Source: Lachnospiraceae bacterium (lineage in GTDB: Bacteria > Bacillota > Clostridia > Lachnospirales > Lachnospiraceae). From it: 54,399 bases of DNA. The notes beneath the pieces are model-generated. The model had not been told where the DNA came from and ran no database searches. It worked only from the letters and a program-made list of their open reading frames with translations. Position 1 is the stretch's first letter. The number at the start of each line of letters is the position of its first letter. Location of the stretch: contig JAFVAL010000022.1 in assembly GCA_017480565.1 (NCBI GenBank), positions 1 to 54,399 on the forward strand. The letters run 5' to 3'. The translations under genes and the position numbers were made by a program. Below, one piece after another: positions 18,236 to 26,223 of this stretch.

Positions 18236-18268
18236 GACCGACACCAGGCGAGGTGTCGGTCTTTTTTT
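18236..18268 (+). terminator. Terminator of the TetR-family gene
   Basis: GACCGACACC and GGTGTCGGTC form a ten-base stem around AGGCGA, followed by seven T. Confidence 0.93.
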
Positions 18269-18280
18269 CAAAAAAAATGC

Positions 18281-18309
18281 TTGCATTTTCCCGTTTTCTG
18301 ATGTATGAT
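18281..18309 (+). promoter_or_regulatory. Promoter of the ECF S-component gene
   Basis: TTGCAT (18281-18286) and TATGAT (18304-18309) are spaced by 17 bases directly after the preceding terminator. Confidence 0.75.
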
Positions 18310-18345
18310 TTCCAAAATCCTAGTAGAAAGGTAGGAATTAAGCAA

Positions 18346-18879
18346 ATGAAACGCGGATTATATGTTACCGACGACCCTGTCAAGAAATTGGTTTTCTCCA
18401 GTATGATGGCTGCACTGACCTGTGTTTTCACGATGGTCATCCATATCCCCTCTCCGACCAATGGTTTTGTCAACCTTGGCGATGGAATGGTGATCCTTTG
18501 TGGCATTTTGCTGGGTCCCTACTACGGCGGCGCGGCTGCCGGCATTGGCTCTGCCCTCGCAGATCTTCTGCTCTCTTATCCGCACTACATCCCTGGCACA
18601 TTTCTGATCAAGGGCGGTGCGGCTGGTTTGGTCTCTTTCATTTACCATGCTGCCAGCAAAAAGAGTGCCGGCGCAGGCAAAGTAAAAGAGAGCCTTCCCG
18701 TGATCTTCTCCGGTCTTGGCTCTCTCGTGGTTGTCGTGGTTGGATATTTCCTCTACGCCTCTATCTTCTTAGGAAAAGGCGTCGCTGCGATCAGTTCGAT
18801 TCCCGGCAACATCGTGCAGGGCATCTTTGGTCTGATCATGGCTTTGATTTTGATGCCGCTTCTAAAGCGCGTCCTTTAA
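18346..18879 (+). CDS. ECF transporter substrate-binding (S) component
   Basis: The 177-residue membrane protein has about six hydrophobic segments. The pattern VFSSMMAALTCVFTMVIHIP, GFVNLGDGMVILCGILLGP and GGAAAGIGSALADLL is typical of S components of energy-coupling-factor vitamin transporters (resembling the PF07155 group). ATG at 18346 follows AAAGGTAGG. The energising EcfA/EcfT proteins are not in the window, so a shared module elsewhere is expected. The vitamin is unknown. The last four bases overlap hisC, which converges. Confidence 0.8.
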   Translation: MKRGLYVTDDPVKKLVFSSMMAALTCVFTMVIHIPSPTNGFVNLGDGMVILCGILLGPYYGGAAAGIGSALADLLLSYPHYIPGTFLIKGGAAGLVSFIYHAASKKSAGAGKVKESLPVIFSGLGSLVVVVVGYFLYASIFLGKGVAAISSIPGNIVQGIFGLIMALILMPLLKRVL

Positions 18880-19949
18880 TCCTTTACTGCATTCTCATTT
18901 AGAATCTCTGCAAGGGCCTTCATCAGGCAATCCATCTCTTCATCGGTTCCGATACTGATGCGCAGATAGTTGTCGATGCGGGCCTTTTTAAAGTACCGCA
19001 CAAAGATTCTTCGCTCCCGCAGCTTGGCAAAAAGGTCTCCCGCGAGCATCTCAGGGTGCGTCGCAAAGACGAAGTTGGTCTGCGAAGGAATCACGTCAAA
19101 TCCCAACACCTCCAAGGCCTTCGTCGTACGCTCTCTCGTCGCGATCACCTTCGCAACGTTCTCTTTAAAATACGCATCATCTTCAATAGAAGCGACCCCG
19201 GCCGCGATTGTCACCGCATTCATCGTGTACGAATTGTAGGAGAACTTTACATCCAACATCGCACGAATCAGCGCCGGCGATCCGATTGCGTAGCCGATGC
19301 GCATGCCTGCCATCGATCTCGATTTGGAAAATGTACGCACCACCAGCAAGTTATCATACTGATCTACAAGCGGCAGCGCGCTCTCCTTGCCATAATCCAC
19401 ATACGCCTCATCGACGATCACAACGCTTGCCGGATTGCCTTTTACGATCTCTTCCACCACGGAAAGAGGTTCCGCAATCGAGGTCGGTGCGTTCGGATTG
19501 GCGATCACGATGCCTCCGTTTTCTTTTAAAAATGCATTGACGTCCAGATGAAAATCTTCTAAAAGTGCCGGACGCTCATACGGAATGCGAAACAACTCCG
19601 CCCAGACATCGTAGAAGGAATACGTGATCTCCGGGAAGAGGATTGGCTTACCTCCCGCAAAGAAGGTTAAAAACGCCATCGCGAGCACGTCATCCGAGCC
19701 CACGCCGACAAAGACCTGCTCCTTTGCGACACCGTGATAGTTCGCGATCGCTTCCACCAGCGCACTCGCATCCGGATCCGGGTAGCGTCTCATCGCATCC
19801 TCGCTCACGCCAGCGATGGCCTTCTTTACCCCAGGCGCCGGCGGATATGGGTTTTCATTCGTGTTTAGCTTGATCATCTCCGCAAACTGCGGCTGCTCTC
19901 CGGGCACGTAAGGCACGACCCGGCGCACATTCATTTCCCAGGCAGACAT
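18876..19949 (-). CDS. hisC: Histidinol-phosphate aminotransferase family enzyme
   Basis: The 357-residue fold-type I PLP enzyme has KLNTNENPYPP at the start, VGSDDVLAMAF, ANPNAPTS, VDEAYVDYG and the PLP lysine in VRTFSKSRSMAGMRIGY. This pattern fits HisC-type enzymes, which make histidinol phosphate. It starts four bases after the stop of another aminotransferase, with AAAGGATGA upstream, so the two are coupled. Its neighbours do not include other his genes; hisA lies 33 kb away. A role on another amino acid remains possible. Confidence 0.82.
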   Translation of the reverse strand: MSAWEMNVRRVVPYVPGEQPQFAEMIKLNTNENPYPPAPGVKKAIAGVSEDAMRRYPDPDASALVEAIANYHGVAKEQVFVGVGSDDVLAMAFLTFFAGGKPILFPEITYSFYDVWAELFRIPYERPALLEDFHLDVNAFLKENGGIVIANPNAPTSIAEPLSVVEEIVKGNPASVVIVDEAYVDYGKESALPLVDQYDNLLVVRTFSKSRSMAGMRIGYAIGSPALIRAMLDVKFSYNSYTMNAVTIAAGVASIEDDAYFKENVAKVIATRERTTKALEVLGFDVIPSQTNFVFATHPEMLAGDLFAKLRERRIFVRYFKKARIDNYLRISIGTDEEMDCLMKALAEILNENAVKD

Positions 19950-19953
19950 CGTC

Positions 19954-21147
19954 TCATCCTTTCAGGCCGTAGCTTTTTGCAAGCGACTCCCACGAAGGAA
20001 TCGAGCGCTCGATCATCTCATAGCTGACACAGTACGCCACGCGGCAATAGCCTGCGCAGGCAAAGGAAGAACCCGGCACGATTAACAGACGCTCTGCTTT
20101 CGCCCTGTTCGTAAATGCCTTGTCATCCCCATCCGGTGCCTTCACAAAGAGATAAAATGCTCCGTCCGGTTTTGCACAGGTAAAGCCATTGTCCGTCAGT
20201 GTCTTGTAAAGCAGATCGCGGTTCTTGCGGTACGTATCGACATCCACCTTTGCATCGAGGCACTTTGCGACCACGCGCTGCATCAGAGAAGGTGCATTGA
20301 CATAGCCAAGGATGCGGTTTGCGATCGTTGCAGCCGCGATGACATCGTCTGCATCATCGACGGTATCCGGAATCACCAGATAGCCGATGCGCTCACCGGG
20401 CAGGGAGAGCGATTTACTAAACGAATAGCCGACGATCGTATTGTGATAATACTTGGTCAGATACGGAGGCTCCACATCCGTGTAGACAAGCTCTCTGTAG
20501 GGCTCGTCAGAGATCAGATAGATGGAGGTTCCAAGCTCTTTTTCCTTCTCGCAGAGCACCTTTGCCATCGCCTGGATCGTCTCTTCGGTGTAAACCACGC
20601 CCGTCGGGTTGTTTGGCGTATTGACAATCACTGCCTTGGTCTTTGGCGTAATCTTCTCGGCAAGCTCAGCAAGGTTTGGCTGGAACGTCTCGGTGTTCGG
20701 GGAGATCTCCACGATCTCACCGTCGTAGTTGCGCACATAGCTGCGGTACTCGACAAAGTACGGTGCAAACGCAATCACTTCATCGCCCGGGTTTAACAAG
20801 GTTTTGAAAATGACATTCAGACCGCCTGCTGCACCAACCGTCATCAGGATGTTCTTCTGCGTAAATGTGGTGCCAAACCGGCCATTTAACGACTGCGCAA
20901 TCGCTTCTCTGACATCCTCATAGCCACTGTTGCTCATGTAGCCGTGCACGAGGTTTGGCTCTTCCTTTGTCGCGATCTCCACGATCGCCTCGGTGATCTC
21001 CTTCGGCGGTTCCACACTGGGATTGCCCAGGCTGAAATCATAGACATTTTCCTTACCATACTTGGCCGCCATGATCTTGCCTTCCTCAAACATCGCGCGA
21101 ATCACGGAATTGTTCTGCACAAACCCTACCATCTTCTTAGAAATCAT
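19954..21147 (-). CDS. Pyridoxal-phosphate aminotransferase (class I/II, aspartate type)
   Basis: The 397-residue enzyme shows FSLGNPSVEPP, GAAGGLNVIFKTLLNPGDEV, VNTPNNPTGVVY, LISDEPYRELVY and the PLP lysine in GYSFSKSLSLPGERIGY. The family transfers amino groups between aspartate or other amino acids and 2-oxoglutarate. AAAGGGG precedes the ATG. It sits between a ClpX-like gene and hisC on the same strand and probably shares their message. Confidence 0.88.
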   Translation of the reverse strand: MISKKMVGFVQNNSVIRAMFEEGKIMAAKYGKENVYDFSLGNPSVEPPKEITEAIVEIATKEEPNLVHGYMSNSGYEDVREAIAQSLNGRFGTTFTQKNILMTVGAAGGLNVIFKTLLNPGDEVIAFAPYFVEYRSYVRNYDGEIVEISPNTETFQPNLAELAEKITPKTKAVIVNTPNNPTGVVYTEETIQAMAKVLCEKEKELGTSIYLISDEPYRELVYTDVEPPYLTKYYHNTIVGYSFSKSLSLPGERIGYLVIPDTVDDADDVIAAATIANRILGYVNAPSLMQRVVAKCLDAKVDVDTYRKNRDLLYKTLTDNGFTCAKPDGAFYLFVKAPDGDDKAFTNRAKAERLLIVPGSSFACAGYCRVAYCVSYEMIERSIPSWESLAKSYGLKG

Positions 21148-21174
21148 TGTTCTGCCCCTTTCATCCCATTTGCT

Positions 21175-22554
21175 TTAATTGACACCCCGCATGTAAATCC
21201 GCGGCGCCCCGGTTCCTCTGATATAATCTCCGGTGATCTCGACCGACCCGATCGCATCATCCTTCGGAATCTCATACATGATATCTAACATAAATTCCTC
21301 GATGATCGCCCGCAGCGCTCTCGCACCGGTATCCTTTTCCATCGCCTTCTCCGCGATCGCTTCGAGCGCACTCTCATCAAAGGTCAGCTTCACCTCATCG
21401 AGCGCCAGAAGCTTCTCATACTGCTTTAAGATCGCATTTCTCGGCTCTTTTAAGATCTTGACGTACATTTCCTTCGTGAGTGGCTGCAGGGTGCACACGA
21501 CCGGCAGACGTCCGATAAACTCCGGAATCATGCCGAACTTGCGCAGATCCTCGGTCGTCACCTTCGAGAAGAGGTCTTTGTCGTTGTCGAACTGATCCTT
21601 CAGACTGGAACCAAATCCGATCGAAGCCTTCTTCGTCAGACGTTCCTTGATGATATCGTCAAGATCCGGGAACGCGCCACCGCAGATAAAGAGGATGTTC
21701 GTCGTATCCACGGTCGTCGTACGCATCATCGGATTGCGTGTCAGACCGTCCATCGGCACTTCCACTTCGCTGCCTTCAAGGAGCTTTAAAAGTGACTGCT
21801 GCACGGATTCACCGCTCACGTCGCGGCTTCTGACACTATCCTTCTTTGCAATCTTATCAATCTCATCGATGAAAATGATGCCGCGCTCCGCCTTCTCAAC
21901 GTCGCCGTCCGCGTTCATCAAAAGCTTCGCAACCACAGTCTCAACATCATCGCCGATGTAGCCGGCTTCGGTCAGCGACGTCGCATCGGTGATCGCAAGC
22001 GGTACCTGTAGGATTCTCGCCAGCGTCTTTACCAGATAGGTCTTGCCGACACCCGTCGGCCCGATCATCAGCATGTTCGACTTATCGATCTCGATATCCG
22101 TCACGCCGGAGAAGACACGTTTATAGTGATTGTAAACCGCGACCGAAAGCTTCTTCTTCGCACTCTCCTGACCGATCACGTAGGCATCTAACTCTGCCTT
22201 AATCTTGTGCGGTGCCGGCAAATGCTTTGGATCCAAGACCGGATAAGCATCCTTCTCTTCTCCATTTTCTGCCTTCTGCGCTTTCGCTTTTTTCTTCTTT
22301 TCCTTCACCTGAGGCTGATTTCCCCCGTTCATCATCCCCATCACTTCTTTGATCAGCTCCGGATCCAGCTGCGACAAATCGATCACACCGTACGGATTGT
22401 TCTGATTAAACGACTCAAAGTTCTTCTGCATGCAATCGCCGCAGATGCACATCGTGGGCGTCAGGTGAAACATTTTATCGACTTCGCTGCGCTTCCTGTG
22501 GCAAATGATACAGGTCTCCGCAGAGGTATCGATCGTATCTTTTTCATTACTCAT
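21175..22554 (-). CDS. clpX: ClpX-like AAA+ unfoldase (divergent)
   Basis: The 459-residue protein has an N-terminal zinc domain (Cys15, Cys18, Cys38, Cys41), a Lys/Ala-rich linker, Walker A in GPTGVGKT, Walker B in IIFIDEIDKIA, sensor motif GARALR near the C-terminus, and an IGF loop (KKASIGFGSS) for docking to ClpP. Pore-loop 1 reads GYIG instead of GYVG. The stretch where standard ClpX has the Arg-Lys-His pore loop reads LTRNPMM. No clpP is adjacent. ATG at 22554 is chosen for its spacing to CACAGGAG; another ATG at 22560 is too close. It probably feeds selected proteins to ClpP, perhaps as a second ClpX with different substrates. Confidence 0.82.
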   Translation of the reverse strand: MSNEKDTIDTSAETCIICHRKRSEVDKMFHLTPTMCICGDCMQKNFESFNQNNPYGVIDLSQLDPELIKEVMGMMNGGNQPQVKEKKKKAKAQKAENGEEKDAYPVLDPKHLPAPHKIKAELDAYVIGQESAKKKLSVAVYNHYKRVFSGVTDIEIDKSNMLMIGPTGVGKTYLVKTLARILQVPLAITDATSLTEAGYIGDDVETVVAKLLMNADGDVEKAERGIIFIDEIDKIAKKDSVRSRDVSGESVQQSLLKLLEGSEVEVPMDGLTRNPMMRTTTVDTTNILFICGGAFPDLDDIIKERLTKKASIGFGSSLKDQFDNDKDLFSKVTTEDLRKFGMIPEFIGRLPVVCTLQPLTKEMYVKILKEPRNAILKQYEKLLALDEVKLTFDESALEAIAEKAMEKDTGARALRAIIEEFMLDIMYEIPKDDAIGSVEITGDYIRGTGAPRIYMRGVN

Positions 22555-22573
22555 ATACATTTGCTCCTGTGAT

Positions 22574-22604
22574 AAAAAGCAGACGCACCGCAAGCGGCGC
22601 GTCC
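22574..22604 (-). terminator. Hairpin terminator between htrA and the clpX-like gene
   Basis: On the minus strand GACGC and GCGTC enclose an inner GCCGC/GCGGT stem, followed by TGCTTTTT. It ends only 20 bases before the clpX-like start codon, leaving no room for another promoter. Confidence 0.75.
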
Positions 22605-22645
22605 GGTTTCATTTAACATACCATATTTTTCGTGGGAGTGCAACG

Positions 22646-24022
22646 TCATGGACGATTGCGTCTGCCACCGTTTTGGTTGTTATTGTTGTTGGAATTATTA
22701 TTGAGGTTTAAATCATTGACGGACGTTAACACCACTTCGACCGTAAACTCCTGATATTCACCGCCAATGTTGCGGTAATACGAGACATTGACCGTAGAGC
22801 CTGCGCGGTAAGAATTGACCTTCGCCCGCAACTGCTCCATCGTGCTCACTGAACTATCATTGATCTTGAAAATGATATCTCCCGTCACAATGCCTGCTCT
22901 TGCGGCAGGGCCGTCCTCGGTCACCGAGTAGACGTAAATGCCTGTAGGCATCCGGTAAGCCTGAGACATCTGTTCACTGATATCTTCACCGACGATGCCA
23001 ACGTAACCCTTCTCTTCGTCGCTTAAGATCTCGCGGCTCTTTAACTCCTCGATGATCGGCTCCGCGGTTGTGATCGGGATCGCAAATCCCATGCCTTCCA
23101 CATCTTCATCGACGTACTTGACCGAATTGATGCCGATGACCTCGCCCTTGACATTTAAAAGCGCACCGCCGGAATTGCCGGGATTGATCGCCGCATCTGT
23201 CTGGATGAGCGCAAGTTTCGTCCCTTCGTCGGACTCGACCAGACGATCCTTCGCGCTGACATAGCCGACGGTCACGGACTGACCATAACCTAAGGCATTG
23301 CCGATTGCAACCACCATCTCACCCATCTTGATCGCGTCAGAATCTCCCATCTTCGCCATCCGGATGGCATCCATCGTACCAACACCGAGATCGGTTAACG
23401 GCACTGAAAGCACCGCAAGATCCGCGTCTTTATCATATCCCTTGATGACCGCCTGGGATGTCTCATCGTCCACATAGGTCACCGTAATATTCTTACCATC
23501 CTCCACGACATGATAATTCGTCAGAATCAGTAACGATTCATCGGTTTGATCAATGATGATGCCGGAACCCGCACCGGTTCCTTCCTGGCTGTAAAGCTGT
23601 CCGAACCAGCTGTAAGTCGTTGTGATCGTGCTCGTAATCGAAACGATCGAAGGCAGCGCACGTTCCGCAATCTCTGCCACCACCTGCGTATCCGCAGGCA
23701 CCGTCTCTAAGATCGCTGTAGAGGGAATCTTGACATTGCCAACATCCGCTCTCTGCGTCTCGGTTTCAGTCTCCATCTCCTCCTGCTGCGTCTCATTTCC
23801 AAAGAACATCCGCGTCGACGGTTCTTCCGCCGCTTCCTGCGACTGTGTCAGCCTGCTCACAAACTGATTTGTCGCGTGAATCAGCACTCCTGCCGCACCG
23901 GCAATCACGCCAAGGCAGATCACCAAAATGACGATAAACAAGCGCTTACGGCGCTTTCGGTCGTTCTCATCCGGATCTTCGTAAGGATTATAGTTGTAAT
24001 TATATGGATCATTTTCATACAT
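22646..24022 (-). CDS. htrA: HtrA/DegP-type membrane-anchored serine protease
   Basis: The 458-residue protein has a Tyr/Asn-rich cytoplasmic start, a basic stop-transfer and one membrane helix (about 28-48). A trypsin-like domain follows with His in TNYHVVEDG, Asp in KDADLAVLS and Ser in INPGNSGGALLN, then a PDZ domain (GIYVYSVTEDGPAARAGI). The C-terminus is a low-complexity Asn run ending GGRRNRP. ATG at 24022 has AGGGAG upstream; the frame opens earlier but without signals. It should degrade or sense misfolded proteins outside the membrane. The adjacent ClpX-like gene makes this a protein quality-control cluster. Confidence 0.93.
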   Translation of the reverse strand: MYENDPYNYNYNPYEDPDENDRKRRKRLFIVILVICLGVIAGAAGVLIHATNQFVSRLTQSQEAAEEPSTRMFFGNETQQEEMETETETQRADVGNVKIPSTAILETVPADTQVVAEIAERALPSIVSITSTITTTYSWFGQLYSQEGTGAGSGIIIDQTDESLLILTNYHVVEDGKNITVTYVDDETSQAVIKGYDKDADLAVLSVPLTDLGVGTMDAIRMAKMGDSDAIKMGEMVVAIGNALGYGQSVTVGYVSAKDRLVESDEGTKLALIQTDAAINPGNSGGALLNVKGEVIGINSVKYVDEDVEGMGFAIPITTAEPIIEELKSREILSDEEKGYVGIVGEDISEQMSQAYRMPTGIYVYSVTEDGPAARAGIVTGDIIFKINDSSVSTMEQLRAKVNSYRAGSTVNVSYYRNIGGEYQEFTVEVVLTSVNDLNLNNNSNNNNNQNGGRRNRP

Positions 24023-24255
24023 GATAGACCGATCTCCCTTCTTGTCACACACTCCAGATCCCTTACCGAAAGGCATTTTAACAGGCAAATGTGACCTCTT
24101 TGTGAAATCATAGCACAACAATTCACGCAATGAGCCATTCAAAGCGCGTTCTTAAGACATTTTTCATAAATTAAACAGTAGCTTTCTAAGCACTTTCGTG
24201 TTATCTTAATTCATTGTAATTGGGAATTTTATCAATGAAATGAATGGAGATTTAT

Positions 24256-25290
24256 ATGGCTAGAAAGAAAAAGAAAAAAGCGAATGCGCTTATCATTATA
24301 CTTGAGGTGCTGATCGTCCTGCTTTTAGTTATCGCAGGCTACCTCTTCTATCAATACAGCAAGATTAAAAAAGCGACCACCAGCGATTTCGACACCTCTT
24401 CCGTGACGGTTGATTTGCCGGAGGAAGAAGAAAAAATCATGGAAGAAGGTTACATCAACATCGCGCTCTTCGGCGTGGACTCCCGCTCCGATCAGCTCAA
24501 AGAAAAGACCCGCAGCGATTCGATCATCATCGTGAGCATCAATAAGAAGACCAAAGAGATCCATCTTCTCTCGGTCTACCGCGATACCGTGCTCTATACG
24601 AATGAGAACCACGGCTATGATAAGGCAACACACGCCTACGCGTACGGCGGTGCAGAACTTGCCGTACAGACGCTTAACCAGAACCTGGATCTGAATATCA
24701 CCGAATTTGCGACAGTCAACTTTAACTCCCTCGCGGACATCATTGATCGTCTCGGCGGTGTGGAAGTAGAGCTTTCCCAGGAAGAGATCGATGACATGGC
24801 AGAGCATGGCCCGGAGACCGGACGTGTTGTCGGCCGTGAGTATGTTGCCCCGGCAGCCCCTGGCGTACAGACTCTGGACGGTGTACAGGCAGTCTCCTAC
24901 TGCAGAATCCGTCACGTGGCAGGCGGTGATTATAAGCGCTCCGAGCGTCAGAGAATCGTCTTATCACAAATGTTTTCGAAGCTCAAAGCAGCCGGCCCGA
25001 TCAAGCTCGCCCAGATTGCGCAGGACGTCTTCCCGAATGTCTATACCAGCATGAATCTGGCAGACATTTTAGCCCTCATCCCGGGCGTTAGCTCTTACTC
25101 AATCGCCTCCTCGGAGGGCTTCCCGTTTGAGACGAGAGACGGCAGACTGGAAAAGATGTCCGTGGTCTATCCAGCCCCGAACCTTTATCAGAACGTCATC
25201 AAGCTTCACGAGAAGCTCTTTGGCACAGAGGATTACACACCAACCTCCCGCGTGGAGAACTACAGTATCGAAATCAAGGCACTGCACTAA
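24256..25290 (+). CDS. LytR-CpsA-Psr (LCP) family cell-wall glycopolymer ligase
   Basis: The 344-residue protein has a very basic start (ARKKKKKAN), a membrane helix (about 10-33) and an extracellular LCP domain: NIALFGVDSR, RSDSIIIVSINKKTKEIHLLSVYRDT, HAYAYGGAELAVQTLNQN and YCRIRHVAGGDYKRSERQR. The family attaches teichoic-acid-like or capsular polymers to peptidoglycan. ATG at 24256 follows TGGAG at seven bases. It diverges from htrA across about 110 bases and ends in a strong terminator. Confidence 0.92.
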   Translation: MARKKKKKANALIIILEVLIVLLLVIAGYLFYQYSKIKKATTSDFDTSSVTVDLPEEEEKIMEEGYINIALFGVDSRSDQLKEKTRSDSIIIVSINKKTKEIHLLSVYRDTVLYTNENHGYDKATHAYAYGGAELAVQTLNQNLDLNITEFATVNFNSLADIIDRLGGVEVELSQEEIDDMAEHGPETGRVVGREYVAPAAPGVQTLDGVQAVSYCRIRHVAGGDYKRSERQRIVLSQMFSKLKAAGPIKLAQIAQDVFPNVYTSMNLADILALIPGVSSYSIASSEGFPFETRDGRLEKMSVVYPAPNLYQNVIKLHEKLFGTEDYTPTSRVENYSIEIKALH

Positions 25291-25296
25291 AACACA

Positions 25297-25338
25297 GGAG
25301 CATATCACATTTTTTTCAGTGTGATATGCTCCTTTTTT
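25297..25338. terminator. Terminator of the LCP gene
   Basis: GGAGCATATCACA (25297-25309) pairs with TGTGATATGCTCC (25320-25332), followed by six T. The reverse strand also carries T-rich flanks, so it may also act for the opposing gene. Confidence 0.92.
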
Positions 25339-25356
25339 CTATCCATCTCTGCATTA

Positions 25357-26223
25357 CTATTTTATTCTCTGCATCCTTGCCTGCTTGACATTATAGTACA
25401 AAATCCCACAGACCACGATGACCGCCCCTACAAGCGATAGCCTGCCAAGCATTTCTTTATAAAAAACGGCTACCAAAACCGGATTTAAAATCGGCTCGAT
25501 TCCGTTGATGATCGAAGCTGTCACCGGATCGGTATACTTCGTACCCGTGGTAAAGAAAATGTATGCGAGTCCGACCTGTACCGCACCGAGCACAAACACT
25601 GCCGTCAGAGTAGGCCCCGTAAAGACCGTCTCCTTCATCACCAAGGGCGAGAGAAACACCCCGCAGGCCAGCTGTCCGAAAAAGACCGACGAAAGCGCGT
25701 CTCCCTTCTCGAAACTATTTAACATAAAAACGCCCGCATAGAAAATGCCGGAAAGCAGGGCGATCAGGTCGCCCATCCATTTGCCCGTGGAAAGCCCTTC
25801 AAAAAAGAAGCAGAGAATTCCCACAAACACAAGGCCAATACAGATCACAGCGGTTCGGTTTGGCTTCTGCCCAAAGATCAGAAACATCAAAATCACGATC
25901 CAGATGGGTGCGGTACACTGCAAAATGATCGTATTGCCGGCGGTGGTCAGTTTATTTGCCACCGCATACATTGTCGTGACACCTGCCATACAGATCGCAC
26001 CGACAAGTACCGTTCCGTTAAACTTTAACTTATGGTGCGTCGTGATAATGTAACCGCCGATCACTACGCAGGCAATCAGATTACGCACCCCGTTGATCGC
26101 CAACGGATTCCAGGGAATCAGCTTCATCAAAAGTCCGCCAAGCGAAAAACAGATCGATGCCAAAAGCACCATCACCGTGCCAAGCGTGCGTGTACTCTGC
26201 TCTGCCCCCTTACGACCATTCAT
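25357..26223 (-). CDS. EamA/DMT-superfamily transporter
   Basis: The 288-residue protein has about ten hydrophobic helices in two similar halves (MVLLASICFSLGGLLMKLIP and LIALLSGIFYAGVFMLNSF), as in drug/metabolite exporters. The second half contains the usual EPILNPVLVAVFYKE. ATG at 26223 overlaps the stop of the nuclease-helicase gene as ATGA, with GGGGGAG upstream. The substrate is unknown. Confidence 0.87.
   Translation of the reverse strand: MNGRKGAEQSTRTLGTVMVLLASICFSLGGLLMKLIPWNPLAINGVRNLIACVVIGGYIITTHHKLKFNGTVLVGAICMAGVTTMYAVANKLTTAGNTIILQCTAPIWIVILMFLIFGQKPNRTAVICIGLVFVGILCFFFEGLSTGKWMGDLIALLSGIFYAGVFMLNSFEKGDALSSVFFGQLACGVFLSPLVMKETVFTGPTLTAVFVLGAVQVGLAYIFFTTGTKYTDPVTASIINGIEPILNPVLVAVFYKEMLGRLSLVGAVIVVCGILYYNVKQARMQRIK

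Noticed and set aside
22646-22730. Asn-codon microsatellite at the htrA 3' end as a phase-variation switch
   Set aside because: The repeat is short, imperfect and made of in-frame triplets at the extreme C-terminus, so slippage would hardly change function.
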